The position numbers and the translations under genes were made by a program. This document shows, piece by piece, positions 19,901 through 27,990 of a DNA stretch of 64,000 nucleotides. Position 1 is the stretch's first letter, and every line of letters starts with the position of its first letter. The stretch is from Aurantiochytrium sp. KH105 (Eukaryota > Sar > Bigyra > Thraustochytrida > Thraustochytriidae). The stretch lies in NCBI GenBank assembly GCA_003116975.1, contig BGKB01000079.1, positions 1 through 64,000 on the forward strand, given 5' to 3'. The notes below the pieces were generated by a model, which saw only the letters and a program-made list of their open reading frames with translations, was not told the origin of the DNA and ran no database searches.

Positions 19901-20509
19901 CGACTCGAGCTGTATGACTTGCTGGCCGACCCCGGCGAGCTCGATGACCTGTTGCTCACGCAGGCGGGAAATTCGTCCTTTGCCGACATCGCCGAGAGCC
20001 TGCGTCTCGACATGGTTGACTGGATTTCAAGCGGCCGCTACGACACCGAATACACACCCAAAGCCTCGTTCAACAAGATTCGGTATGACGAGTCCTTCAC
20101 TTCGTTTTACGCCTCGGAGCAATGCACAACGCCTCCCTCGGACGCGGATGCACCAACTTCTCTCAGCGTGACGGCGGCAAAGCTAGAGACTGTCACCTGC
20201 GCGCTCACGTATCTTTGCGACGATGAGAGCAGCGATAAGACTTCTTCGGAGTCTCCGACGTACCCCTTCGTGAGTATGGCGCCGACTCCGGCGCCGCAAG
20301 ACTCGCCCACTGCCAGCCCGACTTCTGAAGCGACGAGTCCTAGTTCATCTGGGGTTTCTCCGCAGCCAACGCCCGAGCCTTCCGCGACTGACTCTGCGAC
20401 CAATGGTAGTGATTCTCCAGACCCTTCAGATGCTTCGGGGCTTCGCCCCCTGAGCTCTTTGCTGGTGGTCGTAATGTGGCTCGTTGCCTTGAAGCAGCAC
20501 GCCATCTGA
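16931..20509 (+). CDS. Secreted tandem sulfatase: catalytically dead domain plus intact arylsulfatase domain
   Basis: A 1192-residue intronless frame. Residues 1-21 are a signal peptide (VALVILALAHLMGVSVAS). Domain 1 (about 24-480) keeps the sulfatase scaffold, with LAALLTGRRPAELG and FRGQKRSVYDGG. However, the formylglycine Cys is absent (DKTPT at 67-71 replaces CxPSR), the GKWH lysine is replaced (HFGVW, 118-122), and the DNG metal ligand is TNG (about 261-263). Domain 2 (about 510-1100) is an intact arylsulfatase B-like enzyme: metal ligands D522 and D523, formylglycine site CSPSR at 577, GKWH with K646, and ADNGPED with D821. A Pro/Ser/Thr-rich stalk (about 1110-1165) leads to a C-terminal hydrophobic stretch, LLVVVMWLVAL, resembling a GPI-attachment signal or a short anchor. 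The likely role is hydrolysis of sulfate esters on extracellular polysaccharide at the cell surface. The exact substrate is unknown. Confidence 0.92.
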   Translation: MHQVALVILALAHLMGVSVASRRGATVVVMQDYGSDDFSLLDDDLQDAIEDVVPHTADAFRSASPDKTPTLAALLTGRRPAELGVHRSYPLGVRGHQLDASDLELLAGVRAANVTLAHFGVWPFENTPSDIFDTSFMSTNFSAIRDAAETFAASLGDNENYLINIWLPRIDATIDFGGTFTDDEWNDGISGVYDRSGDASGQCPDIFRGSSDDYEARYLSCPRQIYMANRQHEVTSMVDMMQNIQDSVEGNGANVMLLTSTNGPESDQVDAHTRARVSFRGQKRSVYDGGLRTLFRLELSGPDTSDAGWTEPAEDDFGAAPMTTVDILPTLASMILDDSVAASLLDANDDTLAGINVTSCWVGESACDNGDLSRSKPMLFEWRYLAPGHCIFESPRYAIVMGAYKLLHEPGLRTELFDLDLSTFEKVNLYNATLEDDDDQSRLETIKETMMSELTDWIAYLGELEKVSTSPDPAAQAHPGCAGRGAPQLAAGAPEAGDEPAVALSASERRDKLRGIIFILADDMGAGEMSGYNMDRTADLEAGLTDTVAFEPKTPELDRIMAQGTSFYHFYATMPVCSPSRATIMTGRLPSHKHVRFHNIVSKKESENTRAGVPNFLGEGIDYEEKLTTLTKFFSDQGFITGHFGKWHIGYDYSGNEDYDVDGALFDTDEYMLYGMLSSDEVDDVQFATASAPHNNYLDNKDLLFASYVQHALVNRTLEFLEDRVARNETFFVNLWLQNPHAPLNLAESYDQPAACGYPSEDNPMPNSDATYELKSTVDENVPLQIYRTLMHDQELQVARLLASLDDLGLANQTLVVYMADNGPEDSTLSFTSVGTSDPFRGQKRSLYEGGIRVPLMLWWPSVIAAGRKVTYPATGADMFATLAGLAGYADEFNDLPDIDQLSYNSHDLSCLATGKSEAGGFECMANCSTLQCVEESLEERPLYFEFRDYTLGDCLSRSARIALRRGRYKAHWEPKNKNDMFPTSSTGTIRLELYDLLADPGELDDLLLTQAGNSSFADIAESLRLDMVDWISSGRYDTEYTPKASFNKIRYDESFTSFYASEQCTTPPSDADAPTSLSVTAAKLETVTCALTYLCDDESSDKTSSESPTYPFVSMAPTPAPQDSPTASPTSEATSPSSSGVSPQPTPEPSATDSATNGSDSPDPSDASGLRPLSSLLVVVMWLVALKQHAI

Positions 20510-20649
20510 TCTGAAATGCGTTGGTCTGAAACTGCTGTTCGTCCGTGATGCACTGACGAGAGCAAGAAAACAAATTTAGATAGAATGATAGGAACATGAT
20601 GTGAAGCACAGAAAGAGATGAATCTTTCGAGGAGGCTTTTGCAAATGAT

Positions 20650-20684
<35 letters not shown>

Positions 20685-20807
20685 AGTGATCTGTGAATTT
20701 TGCATTTTTATCTTTTGAAGTTAATTTTCAGGCAGGTATACTCTCGTTTGCAAAGTCTCAAACAAAGAAATAGAACGGAGACGGCATTAGAACGCAGCGA
20801 GCCTTGA
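20510..20807. other. Intergenic between convergent genes
   Basis: Contains an (AAC)n microsatellite at about 20650-20685 and nothing else recognisable. Confidence 0.6.
20650..20685. repeat. (AAC)12 microsatellite
   Basis: An uninterrupted ACA/AAC trinucleotide run in the 3' flank of the sulfatase gene. Confidence 0.9.
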
Positions 20808-22976
20808 TCAAAGGTCTTGAGGATTTTCTGCGCTTGCCGCCGAAAGCGCCGCGGAACGCCGTCTGCTCGTCTGACTCGTTTCACCGGCACCCACGGCATC
20901 GTAACCACCACCCTTAATCGACCGGCCTTTTGAGGACAAGCGCTTTTCGCCGTGACTCCGGCGTTTCTCCTTGACGCTTCCAAAGATACTGTCCAAAGCA
21001 AAGAGGGTTCCGCCATCGGCGCCGGTCCGCAACGTTGGAAGCTTTGAAACAGCACGATGCCAACCGCGTTTTGTCCACGCGGGAATATACTGACCATACG
21101 TCAGCAAGAAGCCAATCGTCGCGGACGGAAGCACGTCCGTAAAGGGCAAGAGCTCCTCAGCAAAAGAGATCCAGGAAAGCCATGTGACGCCGTACATTTG
21201 ATGGACAAGGTAGCTTTGGATTGGAGCCCACGCAAAGTCAGTGAGCTCGCCCAGCCCCGGCACGGCATATGAACTCGCGCCGCCAATGTCAAGCGCAATG
21301 GAGAGCACGAGCTGCGCAAGGATCCAGCCCGAGAGCGGCGGCGTTGCTTTCACGGTATCCTCGTCCGGATTGAGAAACTGTCGCGGAGCGTCGGCGAGCT
21401 CTTCGAGCAGCTTTTCCTGCTGCAAAGTCTCGCTCCAAGAGGTCACAGACCTCCACGCTTTCAAAAGGGTCGGCGATTGCCAGAGGAGGAGTGACATGCC
21501 ATCGCCGTACTCGCTGGCAAGCTTGGCTTGGTACTCGCTTGAAAGCATTCCACCTCGCAATAGGGATCTGAGACCAATTTGTCGCGCAAGAGTGACGAGT
21601 TCACCGAGCGCAAAGGGGGCGAGTACCACGGGAACGGCGAGCATGCCAAGCTTAAAATTGCCCATAGCGGCGCTGACAATGCTCGAGAGAACGGCAATTG
21701 TCAACGTGAGACAGGTGGGAGTTGCGCGAAAAAGTGTGACGAGAGCCGCGAGCTGCATCGGAGGTGCAAGAGTAGCTACCTCAAAGCCAGTGTCGTCAAG
21801 ATCCTCCTTGATGTCTTCAGCTTCGGCCTCCACATCCTGCGGCGCAATCTCTGCCAACGGCGCGCTGGAAGCACGCGAGGAACGGTGCGAGGCTCTTCGA
21901 GACACCCTTTTGCGCCGAAGAAGGTTTGTGGATGCCCACTCGCTTGCGCGCGTCGAATGGTCGCGAAATGCATTTACGGAGAGGTTCTCTTCGGCCCACA
22001 TGCGCCAGGCGTCAATGTCGAGCCAAGATTCCCAGCGTGCAGCTACATCCCAAAGCGACGGGCGCGTCGCAGCAATTTCTCTTTCCGCCAAAACTTCTTC
22101 GTCTTCGCGCGACCTGCTCCTGCGAGCACTGTCGACATCGTCCTCGTCGTCATTGTCGTCGTCGTCATCGATAACGTCGGCAGCAGAGGAAGGGGTCGCT
22201 TTGGCTCCGGAAACGGTGCGCACAAAGGCCACGCCAGCCTGGACGCCCTTGACGGTGGCCACGCCAGTGCCAGCCAGCGCCGCAGAGGCCGCTGAAGTCT
22301 TGAGCGCTGCCACAATGGCAGTACCTGGAGTGAGACCAATGAAGAAGCCGCCCCAGCCCGCAAGAACAGATGGGAGATGCTCGTTGAAACGTAGCTCCGA
22401 GGCCGACGAGCTAAAGAGCGCACCCAAGACCCAGAAAGACTGCAAGAGGAAGCTGATCTTGCTTGGCTTGAGCCAGGTTCGCGAAACGCCCAGGGTAAGC
22501 GTTCCCAAGTATACGAGAGAAAACACTGCGACGAAGCTGGCCCCGGGCAAGGAGGTGGGGCGAACATCCACGCTTGAGAGCATGCGGACGGTGCCCATGG
22601 AGCCAAGGAACTGAGCAACAGCTGGTAGCGAAAAGCCAACGAGGGTGAACACCCAGGGCGGCGTGGCCTTGAGGTTCTCCGCAATGGCCTGCTGGCCGGC
22701 CTGGGCCTGGGACTTGGCCGCGCTCGCAATTCGTGGCAAGAATCGTCGAAGCACACGGCCGATCTGCTCGCTAAAGACCACCGTGAGCACTGCAGCGGTC
22801 AGCGTTGCGAGTGCCAGAAGCGCCACGCCCATGGCGTTGCGCGAAAGTTTGAGCAGCACGCTGATCGTCACGAGGCTGACGCCCAGCACGAACTGCGGAT
22901 ACAGCAGCATCCTCGCGGCGCCCCCCGCGACGGCTGCGCTCGCCACCGCCACCGTGGCCACGGTCTTGGTCCCCAT
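20808..22976 (-). CDS. Polytopic membrane protein of unknown function
   Basis: I start at the ATG at 22974-22976 (722 residues); the longer frame begins only with TTG. At least seven hydrophobic segments are visible. Four or more lie in the N-terminal 280 residues (for example VLGVSLVTISVLLKL, VALLALATLTAAVLTVVF and FVAVFSLVYLGTLTLGV). A cytosolic-type linker follows, with an Asp/Glu run and then basic Arg/Ser clusters. A second membrane block contains TLTIAVLSSIVSAAMGNF and WILAQLVLSIALDI. The C-terminal motif GLGELTDFAWAPIQSYLVHQ with PFTDVLPSATIGFLL resembles a conserved pattern in uncharacterised plastid and bacterial membrane proteins (G-x-G-x-x-x-D-x-x-WAPI, then F-TD-x-LP). That resemblance is from memory and not tested. 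The tail is basic and Ser-rich. No transporter or enzyme family is recognised. Confidence 0.75.
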   Translation of the reverse strand: MGTKTVATVAVASAAVAGGAARMLLYPQFVLGVSLVTISVLLKLSRNAMGVALLALATLTAAVLTVVFSEQIGRVLRRFLPRIASAAKSQAQAGQQAIAENLKATPPWVFTLVGFSLPAVAQFLGSMGTVRMLSSVDVRPTSLPGASFVAVFSLVYLGTLTLGVSRTWLKPSKISFLLQSFWVLGALFSSSASELRFNEHLPSVLAGWGGFFIGLTPGTAIVAALKTSAASAALAGTGVATVKGVQAGVAFVRTVSGAKATPSSAADVIDDDDDNDDEDDVDSARRSRSREDEEVLAEREIAATRPSLWDVAARWESWLDIDAWRMWAEENLSVNAFRDHSTRASEWASTNLLRRKRVSRRASHRSSRASSAPLAEIAPQDVEAEAEDIKEDLDDTGFEVATLAPPMQLAALVTLFRATPTCLTLTIAVLSSIVSAAMGNFKLGMLAVPVVLAPFALGELVTLARQIGLRSLLRGGMLSSEYQAKLASEYGDGMSLLLWQSPTLLKAWRSVTSWSETLQQEKLLEELADAPRQFLNPDEDTVKATPPLSGWILAQLVLSIALDIGGASSYAVPGLGELTDFAWAPIQSYLVHQMYGVTWLSWISFAEELLPFTDVLPSATIGFLLTYGQYIPAWTKRGWHRAVSKLPTLRTGADGGTLFALDSIFGSVKEKRRSHGEKRLSSKGRSIKGGGYDAVGAGETSQTSRRRSAALSAASAENPQDL

Positions 22977-23032
22977 CTCGGACCAGGCTGCCGGACTCGG
23001 CCCCGACAATCAAGACGCAGGCAGGCAAGCAG

Positions 23033-23070
<38 letters not shown>

Positions 23071-24069
23071 GTTTCTGCAGGACGTTCTTGACAACCCGGA
23101 TGGTTGCACTCACTTGTTACTTCACTCTCTCATTCCCACTCCAGCCGGGCCTCCGACAATCGCGCACACGGGAGTGCCCGCGCACCCGGTGTGCGCGAAG
23201 GTGTGCGCCCAAAATTCCGGCGCACTATCGCGCCGGATTCAGGCGGCCCTAACCGCGGGTCTGCAAGGCCGTTCTTTTCGTTCTAATCCAGCGCGACCCG
23301 CGTTCTTTTCTCGGCTGCTGCAGCTGGCTGCTGCTGCGTGCACACTTGGCAGGGCAGCCGCGTTTGCGGCACTTGTGGGCCGCGGAGCTGCACTTGCGGT
23401 CGGCGAATAGCGCACTTGCGGCGGCCATTCTCGTGTTGCGGGCGGCGCTGCTGCCGCCGCTGCAGATCGGCAAAAGCACAAGGAGCTGACGTACGTTGTT
23501 GCAGGCAGCGGCGCCGCGCGCGCGGGCGCGGGCGGGCGGGCGCGCGGGCGCGAGGGCCGCCTGCCGCGCGCTCGCGACGCGACATCGCGCGCATGTTTGT
23601 TCTCATGGGGGCGGGAAGACGGCTCTTAGCGCGAGACCATGTGCCGCGCGAGGCATCCATTCATTTCATTCGTCCGGCCGCGGCCCGCCGGACGCTTCGC
23701 TTCGCTTCGGTGCTGCGCGGACGACGCGGTGCAGCGGCATGGGGGTCAAGCGTGCGGGGAAAAGAGACACGCCGGAGAGGCGTGATCTCAAGAGCTGTTG
23801 TTTCGATCCTGTTGGGGAGAGACGAAGGCGAGCTTCGTCAAGTTTCCCGGGGACGCCAGCGTGTGTCATCGCGGACGCTTTGATAAACATCCCTTGGGCG
23901 CATGCCCGCGACCTATCTGGCCCCCATGTAGTGCCCTTGTTTTGGAAAGCAAACGATGCGTACAGAAATGCCGAGCAAATGGACTAACCATTGATCATGT
24001 CATGTGCATAAACTCGTCTATTTATTCGAAACAGTAGCCTGAACCAAACTCTTTTCAAAGCCTCATAAA
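22977..24069. other. Divergent intergenic region
   Basis: Separates the minus-strand membrane protein from the plus-strand mitochondrial gene. It begins with the (GCTT)n repeat at 23034-23070 and continues with GC-rich unstructured DNA. Frames here are low-complexity and unsupported. Confidence 0.55.
23034..23070. repeat. (GCTT)n repeat upstream of the membrane-protein gene
   Basis: About nine GCTT units on the plus strand, hence CAAG on the sense strand of the gene starting at 22976, about 60 bp upstream of its ATG. Confidence 0.9.
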
Positions 24070-24443
24070 ATGAACGCTCTCACCACTCGCCGCGTGGCCC
24101 TTATGGTGCCCCGTGTTGCTGGCGTCCGCAAGATGTCGGCTGAATCCATCAACGGCGCCACCAACGCCAACCTCCCCATGGAGATCGCTGCTGGCCTCGG
24201 CCTCGGCTTTGGTACGTTTTAAACGAAAAAGAAAGAGAGAGGGATGGTTGCGGAAAGGAGAATTAAAGGGGCGGGAACCCATGAAGTCGCGAAATGAAGA
24301 ACTAACGCAACGACTGCATGGGGTGCGTGTATCTCTTTTGCTTCGATTCCACAGTTGGAGGTGGCATGTGGATGGTTGGCGCCCGTGCTGAGTTCAAGCG
24401 CATGGACAAGTTCAACACCAAGCTCAAGGAGTCCAAGGAATAA
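24070..24443 (+). CDS. Small mitochondrial inner-membrane protein, possible cytochrome c oxidase subunit (spliced)
   Basis: Two exons, 24070-24211 and 24355-24443, joined across a 143-bp intron (TTTG|GTACGT ... TTCCACAG|TTGG). They give 76 residues with phase preserved and TAA at 24441-24443. The N-terminus (MNALTTRRVALMVPRVAGVR, then KMSAE) is an Arg-rich, acid-free presequence-like segment. A single glycine-rich membrane span (IAAGLGLGFVGGGMWMVG) follows, then a short charged tail rich in Lys. This architecture matches small nuclear-encoded single-span subunits of cytochrome c oxidase (VIIa/COX7-COX9 type), but sequence identity to them is not decisive. Other small inner-membrane subunits are possible. 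Confidence 0.8.
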
Positions 24444-24621
24444 GCGCGTGTACCTCACCTCATGCCCAGTCCCTGGTCGAAAAGATACGACAGGAGGCAT
24501 TGCATATCCATGTGTCCTCGCTCCTCTTTTCTTCTATACGATCCTGCGCTGGTAGTCGTGCAAAATGATTCTTGAGAAAACATACAAATAGCCTACAAGC
24601 ATCTTTGGTCATTGTATCCAT

Positions 24622-24645
24622 CCATCCATCCATCCATCCATTCTT
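24622..24645. repeat. (TCCA)n repeat in the 3' flank
   Basis: Tandem ATCC units about 180 bp downstream of the small mitochondrial gene. Confidence 0.85.
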
Positions 24646-24714
24646 CTCTCCGGCCATTTGTTTCATGGCTCTTTTTGTTTCATCTTGAAATCTTGCTGCC
24701 GCGATGTGTCCCTC

Positions 24715-25746
24715 CTACCTCTCCGACGCATGTGGCGTTCTGACATAAGATACGGACGTTGAAGTTACCGCAGAAGAAGAAGAAGAAGTTTGCGCGCGGC
24801 GAAAGCCCACCGTTCTTGAAGCAGTGGCCTCTGCACGTGCGCGCGCCTGCTCAAGAGCACGGGCTTGCTGATCGCGAATCATGCGTGCTTCTACACGTGC
24901 GAGGTAGCCAATGAGACTCTTTGTCCGATCCGTGGCATTGCGGACCATGAGCTGGTCTTTAAACTCGACAAGCATACGTGCACGAAGCGACTCCACACGC
25001 GCGCGGTCCCGAAGAGTAGACTCTGCATCAGGCGCGGTCAAGAAAGAGTCCGTGCCAAGAGCGGCACGCGCAGATGCTGAAGCAGGAACCCAAGACTTGC
25101 GCTGCGCTGGAGGCGTAGGTTTGCAACGAGCAGGGTTCGAATCTTCTCGAACGTCTTTTGGAAAGGTGATGTCGCGGCCATAAGGGTTCTTGGCAAGTCT
25201 GCCCTGTGGCGCAGACAGGGTTTCGCGCGCCTCGTGCGGATTGCATGGCCGAAAAGGCGTGCCTTGACGGTGAGCAAAAGCCGCGGCTCGTACTTGGTCT
25301 GCCTTTTTCCGGGAGGCCTTGGCCTTTGTCGTGCGTCGCTTGATCTGTTCCCTGAGATCCGCGAGGCAGTTGACCTCGGTGGTTGGCCTAAAACCCGCGA
25401 CGCCCTGCTTATTTTTCGCAGCGGCGCCCCGCCGCTTCTGGCTCTCCAAGAGTTTCGCCGTTCTCGCGGCTCGCAATTGCTCATCCTCGAGGAATATTTC
25501 TCGCGTCGCGCGCGTCCCGCCGAAAGCGTTTAACGAGGAGCTCGATGCCTTTGTCTCTGGTGTCGTTTGGGTCGGTGTTCTCTTACTCGAGGTTGCCGTC
25601 GTTGCAGCCACGGCTGCCACGGACCCACCGGACAAGCGTGCCGCAACGAGGCTCGGGAAGACGCGGATCGCCGCGAACTCTTCCCTCGCGATCCAGCTCT
25701 CGGCATCCTCGGGGGCGACGCGCTCGCGCCGCTTGTCGAGCTGCAT
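24715..25746 (-). CDS. Unknown basic protein
   Basis: I start at the ATG at 25744-25746 (343 residues); the longer frame starts with GTG. The protein is rich in Arg, Ala and Lys, with predicted helical stretches (EDEQLRAARTAKLLESQKRR; LRDRARVESLRARMLVEFKD; ARVEARMIRDQQARALEQAR) and a central Pro-rich segment around GTPFRPCNPHEAR and NPYGRDITFPKDV. These centre motifs look conserved-like rather than random, but I recognise no family. There is no signal peptide or membrane span. The Ser-rich C-terminus is disordered. It may be cytoskeletal or ciliary by composition, but this is not demonstrable. An upstream exon is possible. Confidence 0.6.
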   Translation of the reverse strand: MQLDKRRERVAPEDAESWIAREEFAAIRVFPSLVAARLSGGSVAAVAATTATSSKRTPTQTTPETKASSSSLNAFGGTRATREIFLEDEQLRAARTAKLLESQKRRGAAAKNKQGVAGFRPTTEVNCLADLREQIKRRTTKAKASRKKADQVRAAAFAHRQGTPFRPCNPHEARETLSAPQGRLAKNPYGRDITFPKDVREDSNPARCKPTPPAQRKSWVPASASARAALGTDSFLTAPDAESTLRDRARVESLRARMLVEFKDQLMVRNATDRTKSLIGYLARVEARMIRDQQARALEQARARAEATASRTVGFRRAQTSSSSSAVTSTSVSYVRTPHASER

Positions 25747-26334
25747 CGCCAGACGATCACTTGCGCGCACGTCCGTGCGTCGCGAGCATCAGGTTCTATG
25801 CCAGGATGGCCGTCATCACCTCGAGTGCCCGCGCCGTAGTACACACCTCTTACACTGTGGGGGAGAGAAAGCATTTTTTTTTTGAAAAACAGTCGATTTC
25901 GAGACTACGTTTGAGATGCCTCAGAATAATGTATGTTGCCTAAAAAATCAACAACGAGGGCAGCGGCGGTCACGAAGATAAAATTATGCACGAGTCGCTA
26001 CTCTTTACACCCAGGCTCAACAGCGTTGGTCACGCCATTCCTTTCTTCCAGTTTTTCAGCCGCCACGTGAAAAAAAGCGAAAGCCTCAGTTTTAGCATAG
26101 AAGCGTTCGCTATCTCTGGTCTTTCTTTTCCCGCTGTGAAGGTAATATGAAGCAAGGTGTCGATAAATGACACAGATTGTCAAGGAAAAATTTCTTTTTT
26201 TAAAGTTTAAAAAACAAGTTTGCTCACGCCATCTTTCTTCTTCTTTTACCCTTCTTTTCCCAGTCAATCCATGTCTCGGCCCGATCTACAGGAAAACATG
26301 TTTGTTTTATCTCAATTCTTGTAATACAGTGGTC
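25747..26334. other. Intergenic, no gene seen
   Basis: Relatively AT-rich for this window. It holds the 5' flank of the unknown basic-protein gene and the 3' flank of the TMEM151-like gene. No repeat or motif stands out. Confidence 0.5.
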
Positions 26335-27513
26335 TCAGTCTTGTACAATTGCGTCCGGCACGGCCGTAAAAGCGTTGGCGCGAGCAGAAATGAGAGAGCG
26401 CAAGGTGAAGCGGGCGTGCATAATGTGAGTCTGCACATACACGCGGTAAGGCCACGAGCACAACAACAATGTTGCGATCACGTACGCCTTGGGACCAATG
26501 TAGACCGGCGTTCGCGAAGCATCGTGGAGGAAAACGGTTGGTCGAAAGCCGTCAATATCCAAAGTCTCGCGATAGTCAAAGTGCGAATCCCGATTGCGAT
26601 AACGATCGCGAAAGCGCTGTGCTTGCGTTTCGAGATCTGCCTCGGTATCGTGATCATCGCATTCCAATTTCTTTTCAACATGTACAAGAATCCCCACGTA
26701 TTTCTGATTCACTTCGGCAAGCCGCGGACCAGCGCCGCTGAGGTCCATCCAGCTCGCATAGTGCTTTGCTTCGGAATAGCGATACGTCACCACCTTTTCT
26801 TGATAGGTTTCGTGTCGTGTACGGTGATGCGTATTTCCGTTCGCATCCTGGTACGACTCGCGCACAGACCGTACACGCGTCTCGTAGTGATAGCATTCTG
26901 CATGCATGACAAGTCGCGGAGGGCGTTGTCGAATTGCCACAAAATATTCGTGTTCTGGGTCGTGAGTTCCCGTGTGCTCCATGTTCAAAAAGGTCCTCAA
27001 ATTCATCAAGGACTCTACGAGATAGAGAATCGAAAAGATGATCAATGCGATCATCCACGGCTCGCGATCGTCTTCCGACGATGCGCCATCATCGAGCAGG
27101 CTGAGGAAGGCGACTCCCGTGAACAAGGTTCCAGCCGAGAAAATGAGGCCTGCGACAGGCCATTTGGGACGCGTGTACGAAACCGCCTCGGGATCCCATG
27201 TGGAGTCCGCTAGCGGTATACCGTAGTCCTCAACGTTTTCTGGCGGCGTCACAAGCTCGACTCTCGCGGTTGAGGCTTGAGCATTCTCGGTCTCGACATC
27301 TCGTTCCGAATAAGTGGGCGAGTTCTTTCCTGATTCATGGCCCTGCAAAAGAGGTTGTGCCACAGTGTCAGCTACCTCGGCATCGAGTACGGCATCTGCG
27401 AGCGGATCTGCTCTTTGTGCAAGTGGCACCGCCTCGGTTTCCCGCGTGGAGGACGACGCCTCGGCTCTGGCTTTCCTCGCTACTGCTGCTGCTGCGCCAC
27501 TCGCCCCTTCCAT
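26335..27513 (-). CDS. TMEM151-family membrane protein
   Basis: I start at the ATG at 27511-27513 (392 residues); the upstream extension begins with TTG. A disordered acidic N-terminus precedes two membrane spans, WPVAGLIFSAGTLFTGVAFL and PWMIALIIFSILYLVESLMN. The family core follows: ECYHYETRVRS, then HETYQEKVVTYRYSEAKHYA with SWMDLSG. A charged helical part follows, then RDSHFDYRETLDIDGF. A last hydrophobic segment (YVIATLLLCSWPYRVYVQ) precedes a Tyr/His-poor tail. The CYHY block, the basic 'V-x-T-x-x-x-x-x-x-x-Y' block and the SWPxRV membrane segment match animal TMEM151A/B, whose molecular function is poorly known. Its 5' end is divergent from the FN3-CaaX gene, 477 bp away. Confidence 0.85.
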   Translation of the reverse strand: MEGASGAAAAVARKARAEASSSTRETEAVPLAQRADPLADAVLDAEVADTVAQPLLQGHESGKNSPTYSERDVETENAQASTARVELVTPPENVEDYGIPLADSTWDPEAVSYTRPKWPVAGLIFSAGTLFTGVAFLSLLDDGASSEDDREPWMIALIIFSILYLVESLMNLRTFLNMEHTGTHDPEHEYFVAIRQRPPRLVMHAECYHYETRVRSVRESYQDANGNTHHRTRHETYQEKVVTYRYSEAKHYASWMDLSGAGPRLAEVNQKYVGILVHVEKKLECDDHDTEADLETQAQRFRDRYRNRDSHFDYRETLDIDGFRPTVFLHDASRTPVYIGPKAYVIATLLLCSWPYRVYVQTHIMHARFTLRSLISARANAFTAVPDAIVQD

Positions 27514-27990
27514 GGGCCCCGTGCACGTGAGGCGTACGATAAGCGGCTTGGCCAAGAGCTCGGGACTGGGGGCGACGGGCTTGCGAGCAAAAAGGAGCGC
27601 GTGCGGCGCGCTACAGTCAATGGCCAGCAGGCCGGTCGTCGAGAGTCGTTGTTTGTTTTGATTTTTGCTTGACGACCGACTGCCTGGCGGGTTCTTTCAA
27701 TGCCTCACGCACGCCGCGGTGTGCGCAACGCAATACATGTCCAGCGTGCGTGCCTTCCTCTATTGTCAAGGGCGACGTGCAAGTGTAGTAGTGTAGGCCT
27801 TTACTTCGCACACAATCAAACTCGCTTGCTCGCTTGCTCGCTCGCTCGGACCCTTGCGCGTGCTTGTGTCTGGTCTGTGCTGCGTCTGTGCTCGCGTCCG
27901 CACCTCTGCGCGACTCCAACGCTTCGTGCGCCCTGCCTTTCGCGTCGCGTCCCTGTTTTGGTCGAAAGGAAAGAGAAGGCGGAAAAGAAG
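27514..27990. promoter_or_regulatory. Shared divergent promoter region of the TMEM151-like and FN3-CaaX genes
   Basis: 477 bp between two opposing start codons. It includes alternating GCTC/GCTT repeats at 27822-27848, about 140 bp before the FN3 gene. No TATA box is evident. The promoter role is inferred from the gene arrangement only. Confidence 0.5.

Noticed and set aside
22977..23009. Longer N-terminus for the polytopic membrane protein
   Set aside because: The first codon would be TTG. The first ATG is at 22976.
23031..23070. Repetitive units considered as a CRISPR-like or telomeric array
   Set aside because: It is an uninterrupted tetranucleotide run without spacers and does not match telomere repeats.
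25131..25145. GGGTTCGAATC, resembling a tRNA B box
   Set aside because: It lies inside the coding frame at 24715-25746, with no A box at a proper distance and no foldable tRNA.
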